A program made the translations under genes and the position numbers. A stretch of 64,000 nt of DNA from an uncultured Halomicronema sp. (lineage in GTDB: Bacteria; Cyanobacteriota; Cyanobacteriia; Phormidesmidales; Phormidesmidaceae). This document shows positions 27,921-35,878 of this stretch, one piece after another (position 1 is the stretch's first letter; each line of letters opens with the position of its first letter). The stretch covers positions 1 through 64,000 of the forward strand of contig CALCCA010000204.1 of NCBI GenBank assembly GCA_937899725.1, in the 5' to 3' direction. Below the pieces are notes generated by a model. That model was not told the origin of the DNA. It saw only the letters and a list, made by a program, of their open reading frames with translations, and ran no database searches.

Positions 27921-28808
27921 GTGAAAGTTGGGATTTTAGGAACAGGACTCATGGGCGCGCCGATGGCGCTGCAGCTGCAAGCCTGTGGCCATGAGGTGGT
28001 GGTTTACAACCGGTCAGCGACCAAACTGCAGTCGTTGACGGCTAGCGGCATCATCGCTAAGGGCACGGCAGGGGAAGTCCTGCAGTCCACTGACTGCACA
28101 ATTTTGATGCTGGCAGACGCAACCGCGATCGCCGAGACGCTACTCACCCCGACGGCAGCGGCTGCTCTGGCAAACCACACCGTCATTCAGATGGGCACCA
28201 TTGCGCCCAATGAAAGTCGGCATCTCCTGGCGCAGGTGACCGCCGCCGGGGGCGCTTATCTAGAGGCTCCGGTGCTGGGCAGCATTCCCCAAGTCAAAAC
28301 GGGGAGTTTAATTGTCATGGTAGGGAGCACAGCGGCTCAGTTCGAGCAGTGGCAGCCGCTGCTGCAGGGCTTGGGCAATCAGATCACCCACATCGGGCCA
28401 GTGGGCGCCGGGGCCGCGGTGAAGCTGGCCATGAATCAACTGATTGGCTCACTGACTGCAGCCTTTGCCCAAAGCTTAGCCCTTGTGCAGCGCGAAGCGA
28501 TCGCGGTCGAGCAGTTTATGGAAATCGTGCGTCACAGCGCCCTATATGCGCCGACGTTCGATAAAAAATTGAGCCGCATGTGCGATCGCGACTTTGACCA
28601 TCCCAACTTTCCCACCAAGCACTTGCTGAAAGATATGCGGCTGTTTTCTCAAGCCGCCACGACGGCAGGCATCGTCCCCACGGTGGCCGATAGTGTTGCG
28701 GCACTCGTCGAGCAGGCGATCGCCCAAGGGTTAGCCGACCAAGATTATTCAGCGCTGTATGCAGCGGTCGATCCCTTGCCAGCAGCAGCAGCAGAGGCCA
28801 TGGGCTGA
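27921..28808 (+). CDS. NAD(P)-dependent oxidoreductase, 3-hydroxyisobutyrate dehydrogenase family
   Basis: A 295-residue beta-hydroxyacid dehydrogenase. The dinucleotide-binding loop is ILGTGLMGAPMA (residues 4-15). The substrate-side motif is FLEAPVLGS-like (YLEAPVLGSIPQVKTG). The catalytic Lys lies in GAGAAVKLAMNQL. Members reduce small semialdehydes such as glyoxylate or succinate semialdehyde, or oxidise 3-hydroxyisobutyrate; the exact substrate cannot be told here. The start is a GTG at 27921 (GTGAAAGTTGGG); no ATG lies near. A MITE-like element follows 44 bases downstream. Confidence 0.92.
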   Translation: MKVGILGTGLMGAPMALQLQACGHEVVVYNRSATKLQSLTASGIIAKGTAGEVLQSTDCTILMLADATAIAETLLTPTAAAALANHTVIQMGTIAPNESRHLLAQVTAAGGAYLEAPVLGSIPQVKTGSLIVMVGSTAAQFEQWQPLLQGLGNQITHIGPVGAGAAVKLAMNQLIGSLTAAFAQSLALVQREAIAVEQFMEIVRHSALYAPTFDKKLSRMCDRDFDHPNFPTKHLLKDMRLFSQAATTAGIVPTVADSVAALVEQAIAQGLADQDYSALYAAVDPLPAAAAEAMG

Positions 28809-28852
28809 CTGATGATGTCGCTCAGGGGGACGTCCCCTCGCGACCGGTTATT

Positions 28853-29025
28853 AGACCTCTTGCACGAATGAAATAAGGCCCCCTTCCGTCCCCCAAATTT
28901 GGGGAAACGGCTCTTGAAGGTTCGGTATGTCCCTCATATCGGCGCGAAAGTCCCCCAGTATTGGGGGCTTAAAGCCCTCCGGGCATACAAGAAAAGGGGG
29001 CGCTCAATATTGACGCCAGAGGTCT
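28853..29025 (+). mobile_element. MITE-like element, copy 3 (173 bp)
   Basis: Left end AGACCTCTTGCACGAAT pairs with right end ATTGACGCCAGAGGTCT. The flanks read TA|GACCTC...GAGGTC|TA, consistent with a TA target duplication as left by IS630/Tc1-type transposases. The inside matches copy 1 closely, including GGGGGCTTAAAGCCC. Confidence 0.82.
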
Positions 29026-29076
29026 ATTCAATCCTCACTTCCCCCTTCTGTACTATGGCCAACGGGGAAAACGGCC

Positions 29077-31209
29077 TCACTGCGGTGGGACATGAGCAAC
29101 GCGGTGGCCTGAGCGTTGGGCGAGCTGCCGGAAGGTTTCCTGCGCCGATCGCCGTGGTGTGTCAGGCGGCGAGGATGGGCGAATGTATTGCCCGTTGGGC
29201 TGCAGGTGCCAGCTATTTTGAGTGTCGGTTAACAGACACTCAAGGCGCTGGTGCAGATCGGCAATCAGCTCTGGGGCATCGATCGGCACCATCACTTCGA
29301 TCCGTTGGTTCAGCCCCCGAGGCGTCCAGTCGGCAGTCCCAATCCACGCTTCGGGCTGTCCCGCATTTTGGCAATAAAGAATGCGACTGTGTTCGACATA
29401 CTCGCCCAAAATGCTGACGACGCGAATGCGATCGCTGAGGCCCGGTACGCCCGGTCGCAGGCGACAGATACTGCGCACAATCAGATCAATCTCGACCCCG
29501 GCCGCCGCCGCTTCGTACAGCGCCTCAATAATGTCAGGATCGGCCAGCAAATTGAGTTTGGCCATCAGCCGTGCGGGCTGCCCCTGGCGAGCATGGTGCG
29601 CTTCGCGCTCGATCAGGCCGGTGAGCTGTTGCTTGAGCTGGCCCGGTGCCACCATCAGCGTGGTGTAGTCAACCTGACGCGAGCAGCCGGTCAAAAAGTT
29701 AAATAAATGGCTCAAATCGACGCCTATGTCGGCCCGACTGGTGAGCAGGCCGAGGTCTTCGTAGGGTTGTGGGCGATCGGGCAGATAATCGCCCGTCCCC
29801 AGGTAGGCATACTGACGAATCTGCTGCTTTTCACGGCGGGCCACGAGCACCAGATTGGTGTGCGTCCGAAATCCCACCACGCCATACACCACATGGGCTC
29901 CGGCTTTTTCTAAGCGTTTGGCCCAATGAATATTGATGGCCTCATCGAGGGGTGCGGTCAGCTCGACCAGCACCACAATTTGCTTGCCGGTTTTGGCGGC
30001 GGCCATCAGCGATCGCACAATCGGGGCATCGACAGCGGTGCGATAGAGGGTCATCTTAATGGCCAGCACCGCCGGATCGAGCGCGGCCTGAGCCACGAAG
30101 CTTTCGACCGTGGCCGCAAACGAGTGATAGGGAAAATGCAGCAGCAGATCACGCTGGGCGATCGTCGCCAGCAGGTCTTGGGTGGGCTCAGGGGCGGGGA
30201 CCCATGACAGCATCGCCGGCTTGGGCGGAGTCACTAAAGCGGCGGGGACAACGGGCTGCCAGGTCGGCACAAAGAGGTCAGGTCGGGGAATCCGAGCAAG
30301 TTCTTTGAGGTCACTGAGGCCCGACCAGCCGTGGAGCTGATAGGTATCAGCAGGGCCGAGCTGCAGGTTGGTGGTCAAGTGCGATCGCACCCAATCGGGC
30401 ATGGTTTTCGACACTTCTAAACGCACGGGACGCCCCTGCTGCTGGCGCTGCTGCAGGCTCTCTTGAATCATCTCCAGCAGATTGGCAGTTTCGGAATCGA
30501 GGGTGCCCAGGTTGGCGCTGCGCGTGACGCGAAAGGGAAAACAGCCGCGCACCCGATATTGGGGAAATAGCGCGGGCAGATGAGCCGCGATCACCTGCTC
30601 TAGCGGCGTGGCCACCCACTCGGCAGCCCCACCAGTGCCCGACAGGATGATAAAGCGCGGCAGCACGCGCGGCAGCTTGACCCAGCCCAACTGGTCGCCC
30701 TGGCCAGTTTCCAACCAAACGGCCAGGTGCAAACTGAGGTTAGAAAAGTCAGGCGTCGGTTTGAGCGGTGATGTAATCAAGGCCGTCAACACCGGCACCA
30801 CTTCATCTTCGAAGCGTTGATAGCCGTGCTGTTGTTGGCGATCGCTCAGGGCAGCATAGTTCACTAAATGCACGCCGTGCTGCGCCAAGCAGGGCTTCAA
30901 GTTGTAGATAAAGTGAGCCTGCTGCCGGGCCACAAGTGCCCGCAAATAAGGGCGAATATGCTGCAAAGAATCGGGATGATCGGCGATCGCAACGGGGCCG
31001 TGGGCAGTTTTTAATAGCGGCACGCGCACCATAAAATATTCGTCCAGCGCTGCGGCCGCTTGAGCGAGCCGGAGCAAACGGCTAAACGGCGGTTGGGCGG
31101 TGTCAGCGAGGTCATAAATCAAGCGCCGATTAAAGGCAATCCAGCTGAGTTCTCGGTCTAACAGCCGTGGCGGGTGATTATTTGCGGTGAACTCAGAAGA
31201 TGACAGCAT
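29077..31209 (-). CDS. ppk: Polyphosphate kinase 1 homologue with altered active-site residues
   Basis: A PPK1-family protein that would reversibly polymerise ATP gamma-phosphate into polyphosphate. The ATG at 31209 (MLSSSEFTAN) gives 710 residues; the frame extends 30 codons further up. N-terminal RELSWIAFNRRL, a central MTLYR and a C-terminal LIVRSICRLRPG, VEHSRILY and IGTADWTPRGLNQRIEV place it in the family. The phospho-acceptor His is kept (FRTHTN, equivalent to E. coli H435), as are R375, Y468, R564 and H592 equivalents. Three others are changed: N45 is Ala (AAALDEYF), R405 is Pro (VELTAPLDE) and K437 is Asn (HTN instead of HAK). It may be a divergent paralogue rather than the main PPK. 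An in-frame TTG start is possible. Confidence 0.9.
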   Translation of the reverse strand: MLSSSEFTANNHPPRLLDRELSWIAFNRRLIYDLADTAQPPFSRLLRLAQAAAALDEYFMVRVPLLKTAHGPVAIADHPDSLQHIRPYLRALVARQQAHFIYNLKPCLAQHGVHLVNYAALSDRQQQHGYQRFEDEVVPVLTALITSPLKPTPDFSNLSLHLAVWLETGQGDQLGWVKLPRVLPRFIILSGTGGAAEWVATPLEQVIAAHLPALFPQYRVRGCFPFRVTRSANLGTLDSETANLLEMIQESLQQRQQQGRPVRLEVSKTMPDWVRSHLTTNLQLGPADTYQLHGWSGLSDLKELARIPRPDLFVPTWQPVVPAALVTPPKPAMLSWVPAPEPTQDLLATIAQRDLLLHFPYHSFAATVESFVAQAALDPAVLAIKMTLYRTAVDAPIVRSLMAAAKTGKQIVVLVELTAPLDEAINIHWAKRLEKAGAHVVYGVVGFRTHTNLVLVARREKQQIRQYAYLGTGDYLPDRPQPYEDLGLLTSRADIGVDLSHLFNFLTGCSRQVDYTTLMVAPGQLKQQLTGLIEREAHHARQGQPARLMAKLNLLADPDIIEALYEAAAAGVEIDLIVRSICRLRPGVPGLSDRIRVVSILGEYVEHSRILYCQNAGQPEAWIGTADWTPRGLNQRIEVMVPIDAPELIADLHQRLECLLTDTQNSWHLQPNGQYIRPSSPPDTPRRSAQETFRQLAQRSGHRVAHVPPQ

Positions 31210-31668
31210 ATTCAATAATATTCGGGCGCGATCGCCCAACGACTGAATGACGCCTGCTCGGTGCCCGTGAGCGGCCATGACCCATGGGGAACGACTCAAG
31301 ACATCAGTTATCAGCGCGTAGGGGATGGCCTAGGCTATCACTTCATCCCGGTAGTCACTGTGGTTTCTCGAACAACTCAAATATCCCGCGAACAATCTCC
31401 AGCATTTTTACGGGTAAAGCCGGAGATTGAGCTGTGGCTGCATAAAAACCGGCAACAAATTTTGCATTGGGCTCTCTGGGCCTTAGCTTGCTGGCTCTAT
31501 GCGCACTAGCTGTGCAGCCCTGGCAGTGACTCTAGAAGCGGTCATGATTGAGCTGACAAATGGTGCAACCTTGAGATTGCCCATGTGCAATGGTGCGTTT
31601 GCCGCCCCGAGTTGCTGGGGTTATGGCAAGCGTGGTCATCCGTCACCTCCCGCTCAGGAAACGGCCCC
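31210..31668. other. Non-coding stretch
   Basis: No supported gene. A short + strand fragment near 31544-31586 reads VMIELTNGATLRLP, reminiscent of DUF2442, but it is too short to call. Confidence 0.4.
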
Positions 31669-31875
31669 TTAAAAGACTTCGTTTTCCTGTCCTTGCCACC
31701 ATTCCCCCAACTTCATCAACGACTGATGGAGTTCTGACAGCTCTTCGAGGTAAGTCTCAGGCGCCATCGTGGCTTGGCGCTCCCGCAGCTTTTGCAAGCG
31801 CCACTGAATTACCATCCAAGGTTTGGAGAGACTATCAGTCTGTTCAATATAGCGAGCGATGTCGTCACTGTTCAT
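31669..31875 (-). CDS. Small conserved-looking protein of unknown function
   Basis: A 68-residue charged, largely helical protein from the ATG at 31875 (MNSDDIARYIEQTDSLSKPW). It contains VIQWRLQKLRERQATMAPETYLEELSELHQSLMKLGEWW. There is no signal peptide or membrane segment. An upstream in-frame ATG at 31917 adds 14 residues. The tidy amphipathic pattern and codon use support a real gene, but I recognise no family. Confidence 0.65.
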   Translation of the reverse strand: MNSDDIARYIEQTDSLSKPWMVIQWRLQKLRERQATMAPETYLEELSELHQSLMKLGEWWQGQENEVF

Positions 31876-32147
31876 AGCGGGCTCACCCAAGAACTTGAAG
31901 ATTAGCGGTGTAGACACTATAGCGCTGGTCGGGTCGAGCCCTCGGCAGCAGTCAGGGATAGCGCCAAAGGATGAAGGCTGAAAGCAGAACTCAAAGTCTT
32001 GCTAAGTGCGGATTGCAGCAACTTGAGTTAGCCGAATCAAATGGCGGTTTACGAGACGCTCGCCCCAGTACGCGACCTTGATCACCAAAGCCCCCCCGTT
32101 AGCAAACCAACGAGAGGGCTTTGGGATAAGACAGGGGACGAATCGCG

Positions 32148-33833
32148 TTAACGCTGCTTAAAGGCGTTTAGCCATTCGCGCATTTGCTCAGCTGCCAGGT
32201 CACGGCCCCCCAACCCAAAGGCGATCGCGATCGCCACAGAGATGGCCCCTAACAGCAGACCAAAGGCCAGATTGACGATGTCAGTGGCAACGCCCATCTG
32301 TTGCAGACCCATCGCGCCCACCAAGGTAATGATGGCAATGCGGGCCGCCTGCGCCAAGAAGTTGGCTTGGCGCCCACCCATACTGCGAATCAAGCGGAAC
32401 GCCAAGTTGGCAAAATAGAGACCGACCGCAAACACCACCAAACCGCTCAGCACGCGTGCTGAAATCCGCAAGATCGCCTGCACGATTTGCGTCAAGGTGG
32501 CAAAGCCGAGAATTTCGGTAGCGGTGATGGCCCCAAACAGCACAATGGCGACTAGAGTCACCAGTCCAGCAATATCAGCGGGAGAACGCCCGGCCTCTTC
32601 TACCCGGACTTCAGGCTGACCGGTCGGATAGACATCAGGCTGAGTGCCGGCACCGGCAGCCGCATCCGGATAGACCGTAGTCGGCGGCGTGGTTGTGAGT
32701 TCCGGCAGCCCTAAAATACTGAAAATGTTGTCAAACCCCACCGAGCGGAGCAGGCTCGTCACCAAGTCGCCGACAAAGCGACCCACCACATAGGACACGA
32801 CTAACACCACACCCGCCATGATGATCTGCGGAATGGTATCCAGGATCAGCTCCAGCATGGAGATCGCTGGCCCCGAAATCGCGTCGATGTCCAGCTCGTT
32901 GAGCGCCACCACCACCGCCGGAATCAGAATCAAGACAAAGACAATCGTGCCCGCCAACTTGGACAGTGAGATGCCCTCAGTGGCTTCTGTCGAAGCCAGC
33001 CCAAAGCGAGCACCGATGCTGTCGGCCTGAGTTGCATGCAACAAGTTAGTGACGATATCGCGCACGATACGAGCGATAAACCAGCCCACTGCCAAGCTGA
33101 TGCCAGCGATCAGAATGCGCGGAATTGCCTGCAGAAATTGCTCAATCAGCCCCTCAATCGGCTCCAACAGACCCGGCAGATCCAGCGCACTCAAAATGAG
33201 GGGAATGAACAGGAGAAAGATGAACCAGTAGAGAATGTTGCCAATTGACTCGTTCACCATGATGGGGCTGCTGCCATCGTCCCCCATTTGCTCAGACAGG
33301 CGATCGTCTAAGTTAAACCGCGATAACCCTTGAGTGACTAAGACTTTGACAATGGTCGCCGTCGCCCAAGCCACGGCCAGCAGCAGCAGAGCGCCCCCAA
33401 TGCGCGGCAAATACTGAAAGATTTCTTGTAAGAATTCGTTCAGAGGCTCAGAAACCACCTCTAAGTTGAGGGCATTCAAGAACGCCACCAGCGTAAAGAT
33501 CATGATGAGCCAATACACGGCGGTGGCCACCCACTGCTCGATCGGCACATCACGATCGCTGCTTTGACCCATCACCATGTTGGTGAGGCGATCGTCCAGA
33601 GTGGTGCGCAGCAGTAAATTTTTAATAAGGGAAGCCGCCACAGTCGCCACGATCCATCCCGCGATCAAGATGACGATGGCCCAAATTAGGCTGGGCAAGA
33701 ACGCGCCGAGGGTGCGGCTCATTTCTTCCACAAAGTTGCCGAGTGGCGTGATATCGACTTGAGCAAGTAGAGGAGCTGGCTCCAGGGGCGGAGACACCGA
33801 GGCGCTCAGTAAGTTGTTAGGGCTGACTATCAT
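32148..33833 (-). CDS. Mechanosensitive-channel-like membrane protein with repeated TM helices
   Basis: A 561-residue inner-membrane protein with at least eight hydrophobic segments. It repeats the pattern LPxIxxAxxILxxGWxxAxxVxxLxxxLL four or five times: FLPSLIWAIVILIAGWIVATV, YLPRIGGALLLLAVAWATATIV, AIPRILIAGISLAVGWFIARIV and TIPQIIMAGVVLVVSYVVGRFV. This is the conserved TM-helix (PF05552-like) repeat of proteins annotated as mechanosensitive ion channels. It ends at AFGLGGRDLAAEQMREWLNAFKQR, so the cytoplasmic MscS beta-domain is absent. The function as an osmotic valve is therefore inferred only. The ATG at 33833 fits. Confidence 0.85.
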   Translation of the reverse strand: MIVSPNNLLSASVSPPLEPAPLLAQVDITPLGNFVEEMSRTLGAFLPSLIWAIVILIAGWIVATVAASLIKNLLLRTTLDDRLTNMVMGQSSDRDVPIEQWVATAVYWLIMIFTLVAFLNALNLEVVSEPLNEFLQEIFQYLPRIGGALLLLAVAWATATIVKVLVTQGLSRFNLDDRLSEQMGDDGSSPIMVNESIGNILYWFIFLLFIPLILSALDLPGLLEPIEGLIEQFLQAIPRILIAGISLAVGWFIARIVRDIVTNLLHATQADSIGARFGLASTEATEGISLSKLAGTIVFVLILIPAVVVALNELDIDAISGPAISMLELILDTIPQIIMAGVVLVVSYVVGRFVGDLVTSLLRSVGFDNIFSILGLPELTTTPPTTVYPDAAAGAGTQPDVYPTGQPEVRVEEAGRSPADIAGLVTLVAIVLFGAITATEILGFATLTQIVQAILRISARVLSGLVVFAVGLYFANLAFRLIRSMGGRQANFLAQAARIAIITLVGAMGLQQMGVATDIVNLAFGLLLGAISVAIAIAFGLGGRDLAAEQMREWLNAFKQR

Positions 33834-34135
33834 GGTTCCTGAGATACGATTTCTTCACTGATTTCTGGCGTTTTTGGCCACAACGCACGATCTACGCGAC
33901 CTAAATACCGTCGAGTCCACTTATGGAGCTATATTTGCGTGAAATCACCATTAATACAACCCTGCCCCCCCTCCCATTAGATAGAAATTATTGATATCTC
34001 TCTGGGGATACGCCTTGGCTACCGCGATCAGAGTCATTGCGGGCGCTCGCGAGGAGAAGCACGCCTCCCAGTCGCTGCCAGCGCCCGCGATCGCGGCGGT
34101 GAGCCAGTGGCTAGAAAGTTTGTCAGAATTGAAGC
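33834..34135. other. Divergent intergenic region
   Basis: It holds the promoters of the mechanosensitive-type gene (-) and the SRPBCC gene (+). Apart from one HIP1-rich patch I see nothing distinctive. Confidence 0.4.
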
Positions 34136-34582
34136 ATGACCAGTCCCCAAGTCTTTGAGCAGTCGATTCAGATTCAGGCCAGTGCCACCGTTGTCGAGCG
34201 CTGTCTCGTCGAGCGCGACCTCATGGGGCAGTGGCTCAACCCGGCCCTGCGCTGCGAACCGCTCGGCGAGACCTGGGATACCGCACTCGGTGGCCAAAGC
34301 CGCTTCGTGATCCAAGTGCCGCTGATTGAACCCGCGCTGATCAGCACCGTTGTCGAAAGAACGCCGGGCCTGATTGTGTGGGGGTTCTCTGGCTTTTTTA
34401 CGGGGCACGATCGCTGGGAATGTCAGCCCAACGCCACCGGTACGCGTTTGCTCAATCGATTTGAGTTTGTGATTACGAATCCGCTGGTAGCCTTTGGGTT
34501 TAAGACCTTTGCCGCCACGTGGACGAAGCAAGATATGGTGGCTCAGCTGCAGCGCCTGAAGCAGGTCGCCGAGCGCCTGTAA
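34136..34582 (+). CDS. SRPBCC (START/Bet v1-like) family protein
   Basis: A 148-residue single-domain protein of the helix-grip fold. Typical features are the opening FEQSIQIQASATVVERCLVERDLMGQWLNP, the central strands FVIQVPLIEPALISTVVERTPGLIVWGFSGFFTG, and the long C-terminal helix KTFAATWTKQDMVAQLQRLKQVAERL. Members bind hydrophobic ligands or act as cyclase/aromatase-like proteins; the ligand is unknown. The ATG at 34136 fits. The gene is convergent with the TPR gene at 34.6 kb. Confidence 0.85.
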   Translation: MTSPQVFEQSIQIQASATVVERCLVERDLMGQWLNPALRCEPLGETWDTALGGQSRFVIQVPLIEPALISTVVERTPGLIVWGFSGFFTGHDRWECQPNATGTRLLNRFEFVITNPLVAFGFKTFAATWTKQDMVAQLQRLKQVAERL

Positions 34583-34630
34583 GCCAGTTGCGCCGCGCCT
34601 CACTAGTCGGACGGTCTGCGCCTAGGGCAG

Positions 34631-35167
34631 CTATCCCCTTAACCACCATAGGCTCCCCAAGGTCAGCACCACCAGGGCGATCGCCGCCAACAGAAAACCG
34701 TTATCGCCGGTATTCATCTGACTGAGATCCTCCGGTTTGGGCTCAGCACTCAGGGAGGGCCGTGATTTTCGGGGGAGATCAGCTTGACTGAGAGAAAAGC
34801 TCGCCCGGTCACTCTCGTCTAAAGCGCTGAGGTCAGGCAGCGGCGTCAACCAGTCGGCACGGCGCTGCAGTTGGGGTGCCTGCAAAATTTCGAGAACTCG
34901 CTTACTCTGCTTGCGCACATTGACGTCAGGATGCTTAGTGAGTTTTTCTCCCAGGGCGATCGCGTCGGCTTGTCGCCCTGCCGCCGAGTAGGCATTCATT
35001 AACCAGAGCTGAATGCTGCCGCCCAAGAGCGTTGCGCCCCCGGCCAGGCGGCTGCCCGTTTCCAACGCTAAAACGGCATCCCGATAGTTGCCCCTTTCAA
35101 ACGCCAGTTGGCCCGCCGCATAGAGTGATTCGGCTTGAGCAATTTTCTCAGAGGACGGTGATGTCAT
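34631..35167 (-). CDS. TPR-like protein with C-terminal membrane anchor
   Basis: A 178-residue protein from the ATG at 35167 (MTSPSSEKIAQAESLY). One or two TPR-like hairpins lie at about residues 8-80 (ESLYAAGQLAFERGNYRDAVLALETGSRLA; QLWLMNAYSAAGRQADAIALGEKL). A linker rich in Ser/Pro/Lys follows, and a single hydrophobic helix (FLLAAIALVVLTLGSLWWL) ends the chain, giving a tail-anchored topology. The frame is open 77 codons upstream, but that part looks like translated repeat sequence. It appears to be a cyanobacterial protein of unknown function. Confidence 0.78.
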   Translation of the reverse strand: MTSPSSEKIAQAESLYAAGQLAFERGNYRDAVLALETGSRLAGGATLLGGSIQLWLMNAYSAAGRQADAIALGEKLTKHPDVNVRKQSKRVLEILQAPQLQRRADWLTPLPDLSALDESDRASFSLSQADLPRKSRPSLSAEPKPEDLSQMNTGDNGFLLAAIALVVLTLGSLWWLRG

Positions 35168-35620
35168 GGCTTTGCAATGTCTGGTCGAATATCGACGGGG
35201 TTCCCTTCGATTAAAGTATTCATCAGTCCGATACATTTTGCCGTCAGGTTGGCTAGGTCGATGGCCAGGGGCGGTTAGCCCAAGACGCTCTAATACTGCA
35301 GAACGGCAGGCCGCCGCACCCGGACCGGGTTCCCTGAGCCCCACCATTTCGGGAAACCGGATGCCACCGCCCGAGTTGGGGGGGACACCGGGGGCCAAGG
35401 TCGTTCAGAAAAGCAGACTTTGAGGCTCAATGAGCCCCCCGTTAGCGGCCTCACTTTCCGCACCCAGTATTAAGCTTCGTGAATTTAACGAAGGACGTTG
35501 GTAGGATCACTAATGCGAGTCAGCTTAGGTGTCTCAGCGCTTTTTTCCCACAAGCCTCGACGTTCAGCCAGCTCGCGCCTTCGGCACATCTTCATAATCA
35601 TCATTTAGACGTTTTATCTT
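35168..35620. other. Non-coding stretch with repeat-like sequence
   Basis: It contains a segment near 35310-35400 rich in CCGG and GGGG (ACCGGGTTCCCTGAGCCCC, GGGAAACCGGATGCC) that resembles dispersed cyanobacterial repeats; a related GAAACCGG motif is at 19525. No gene is seen on either strand. Confidence 0.45.
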
Positions 35621-35743
35621 ATGGATATCAAGGCAATTTTGTTAGTGCTAACCGGCATTTTTGTCGTCGCAACGCTCTTTTTCGGTACTCGCAACGGTTT
35701 CTACGACAGTGATGATTACCACGGCAATGGCTCTGCCCACTAG
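35621..35743 (+). CDS. Small single-pass membrane protein (40 aa)
   Basis: The ORF begins ATGGATATCAAGGCAATTTT and encodes MDIKAILLVLTGIFVVATLF followed by FGTRNGFYDSDDYHGNGSAH. One membrane helix (residues 4-22) is followed by a polar tail rich in Asp/Tyr/Gly/His. The size and layout recall small photosystem or NDH subunits, but I cannot match it to a named one. A sharp hydrophobic-to-polar transition and a terminal stop right after the tail support reality. A ribosome site is not obvious. It sits alone upstream of the beta-CASP gene. Confidence 0.6.
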   Translation: MDIKAILLVLTGIFVVATLFFGTRNGFYDSDDYHGNGSAH

Positions 35744-35878
35744 GTCGAGTGCTGTCAAGCTGCCATAGCGTCTGCTCTTTCGTCACTGACTCAGCGAGCT
35801 TGTGTACTCGTGACAGTGGCTCTGATTGATGCACCTTGAGCGGGGCAGCTAAGGGGGTGATCATTAGCTAGGAAACCG

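Noticed and set aside
31544-31586. DUF2442-like fragment VMIELTNGATLRLP
   Set aside because: Only 14 residues; could be chance.
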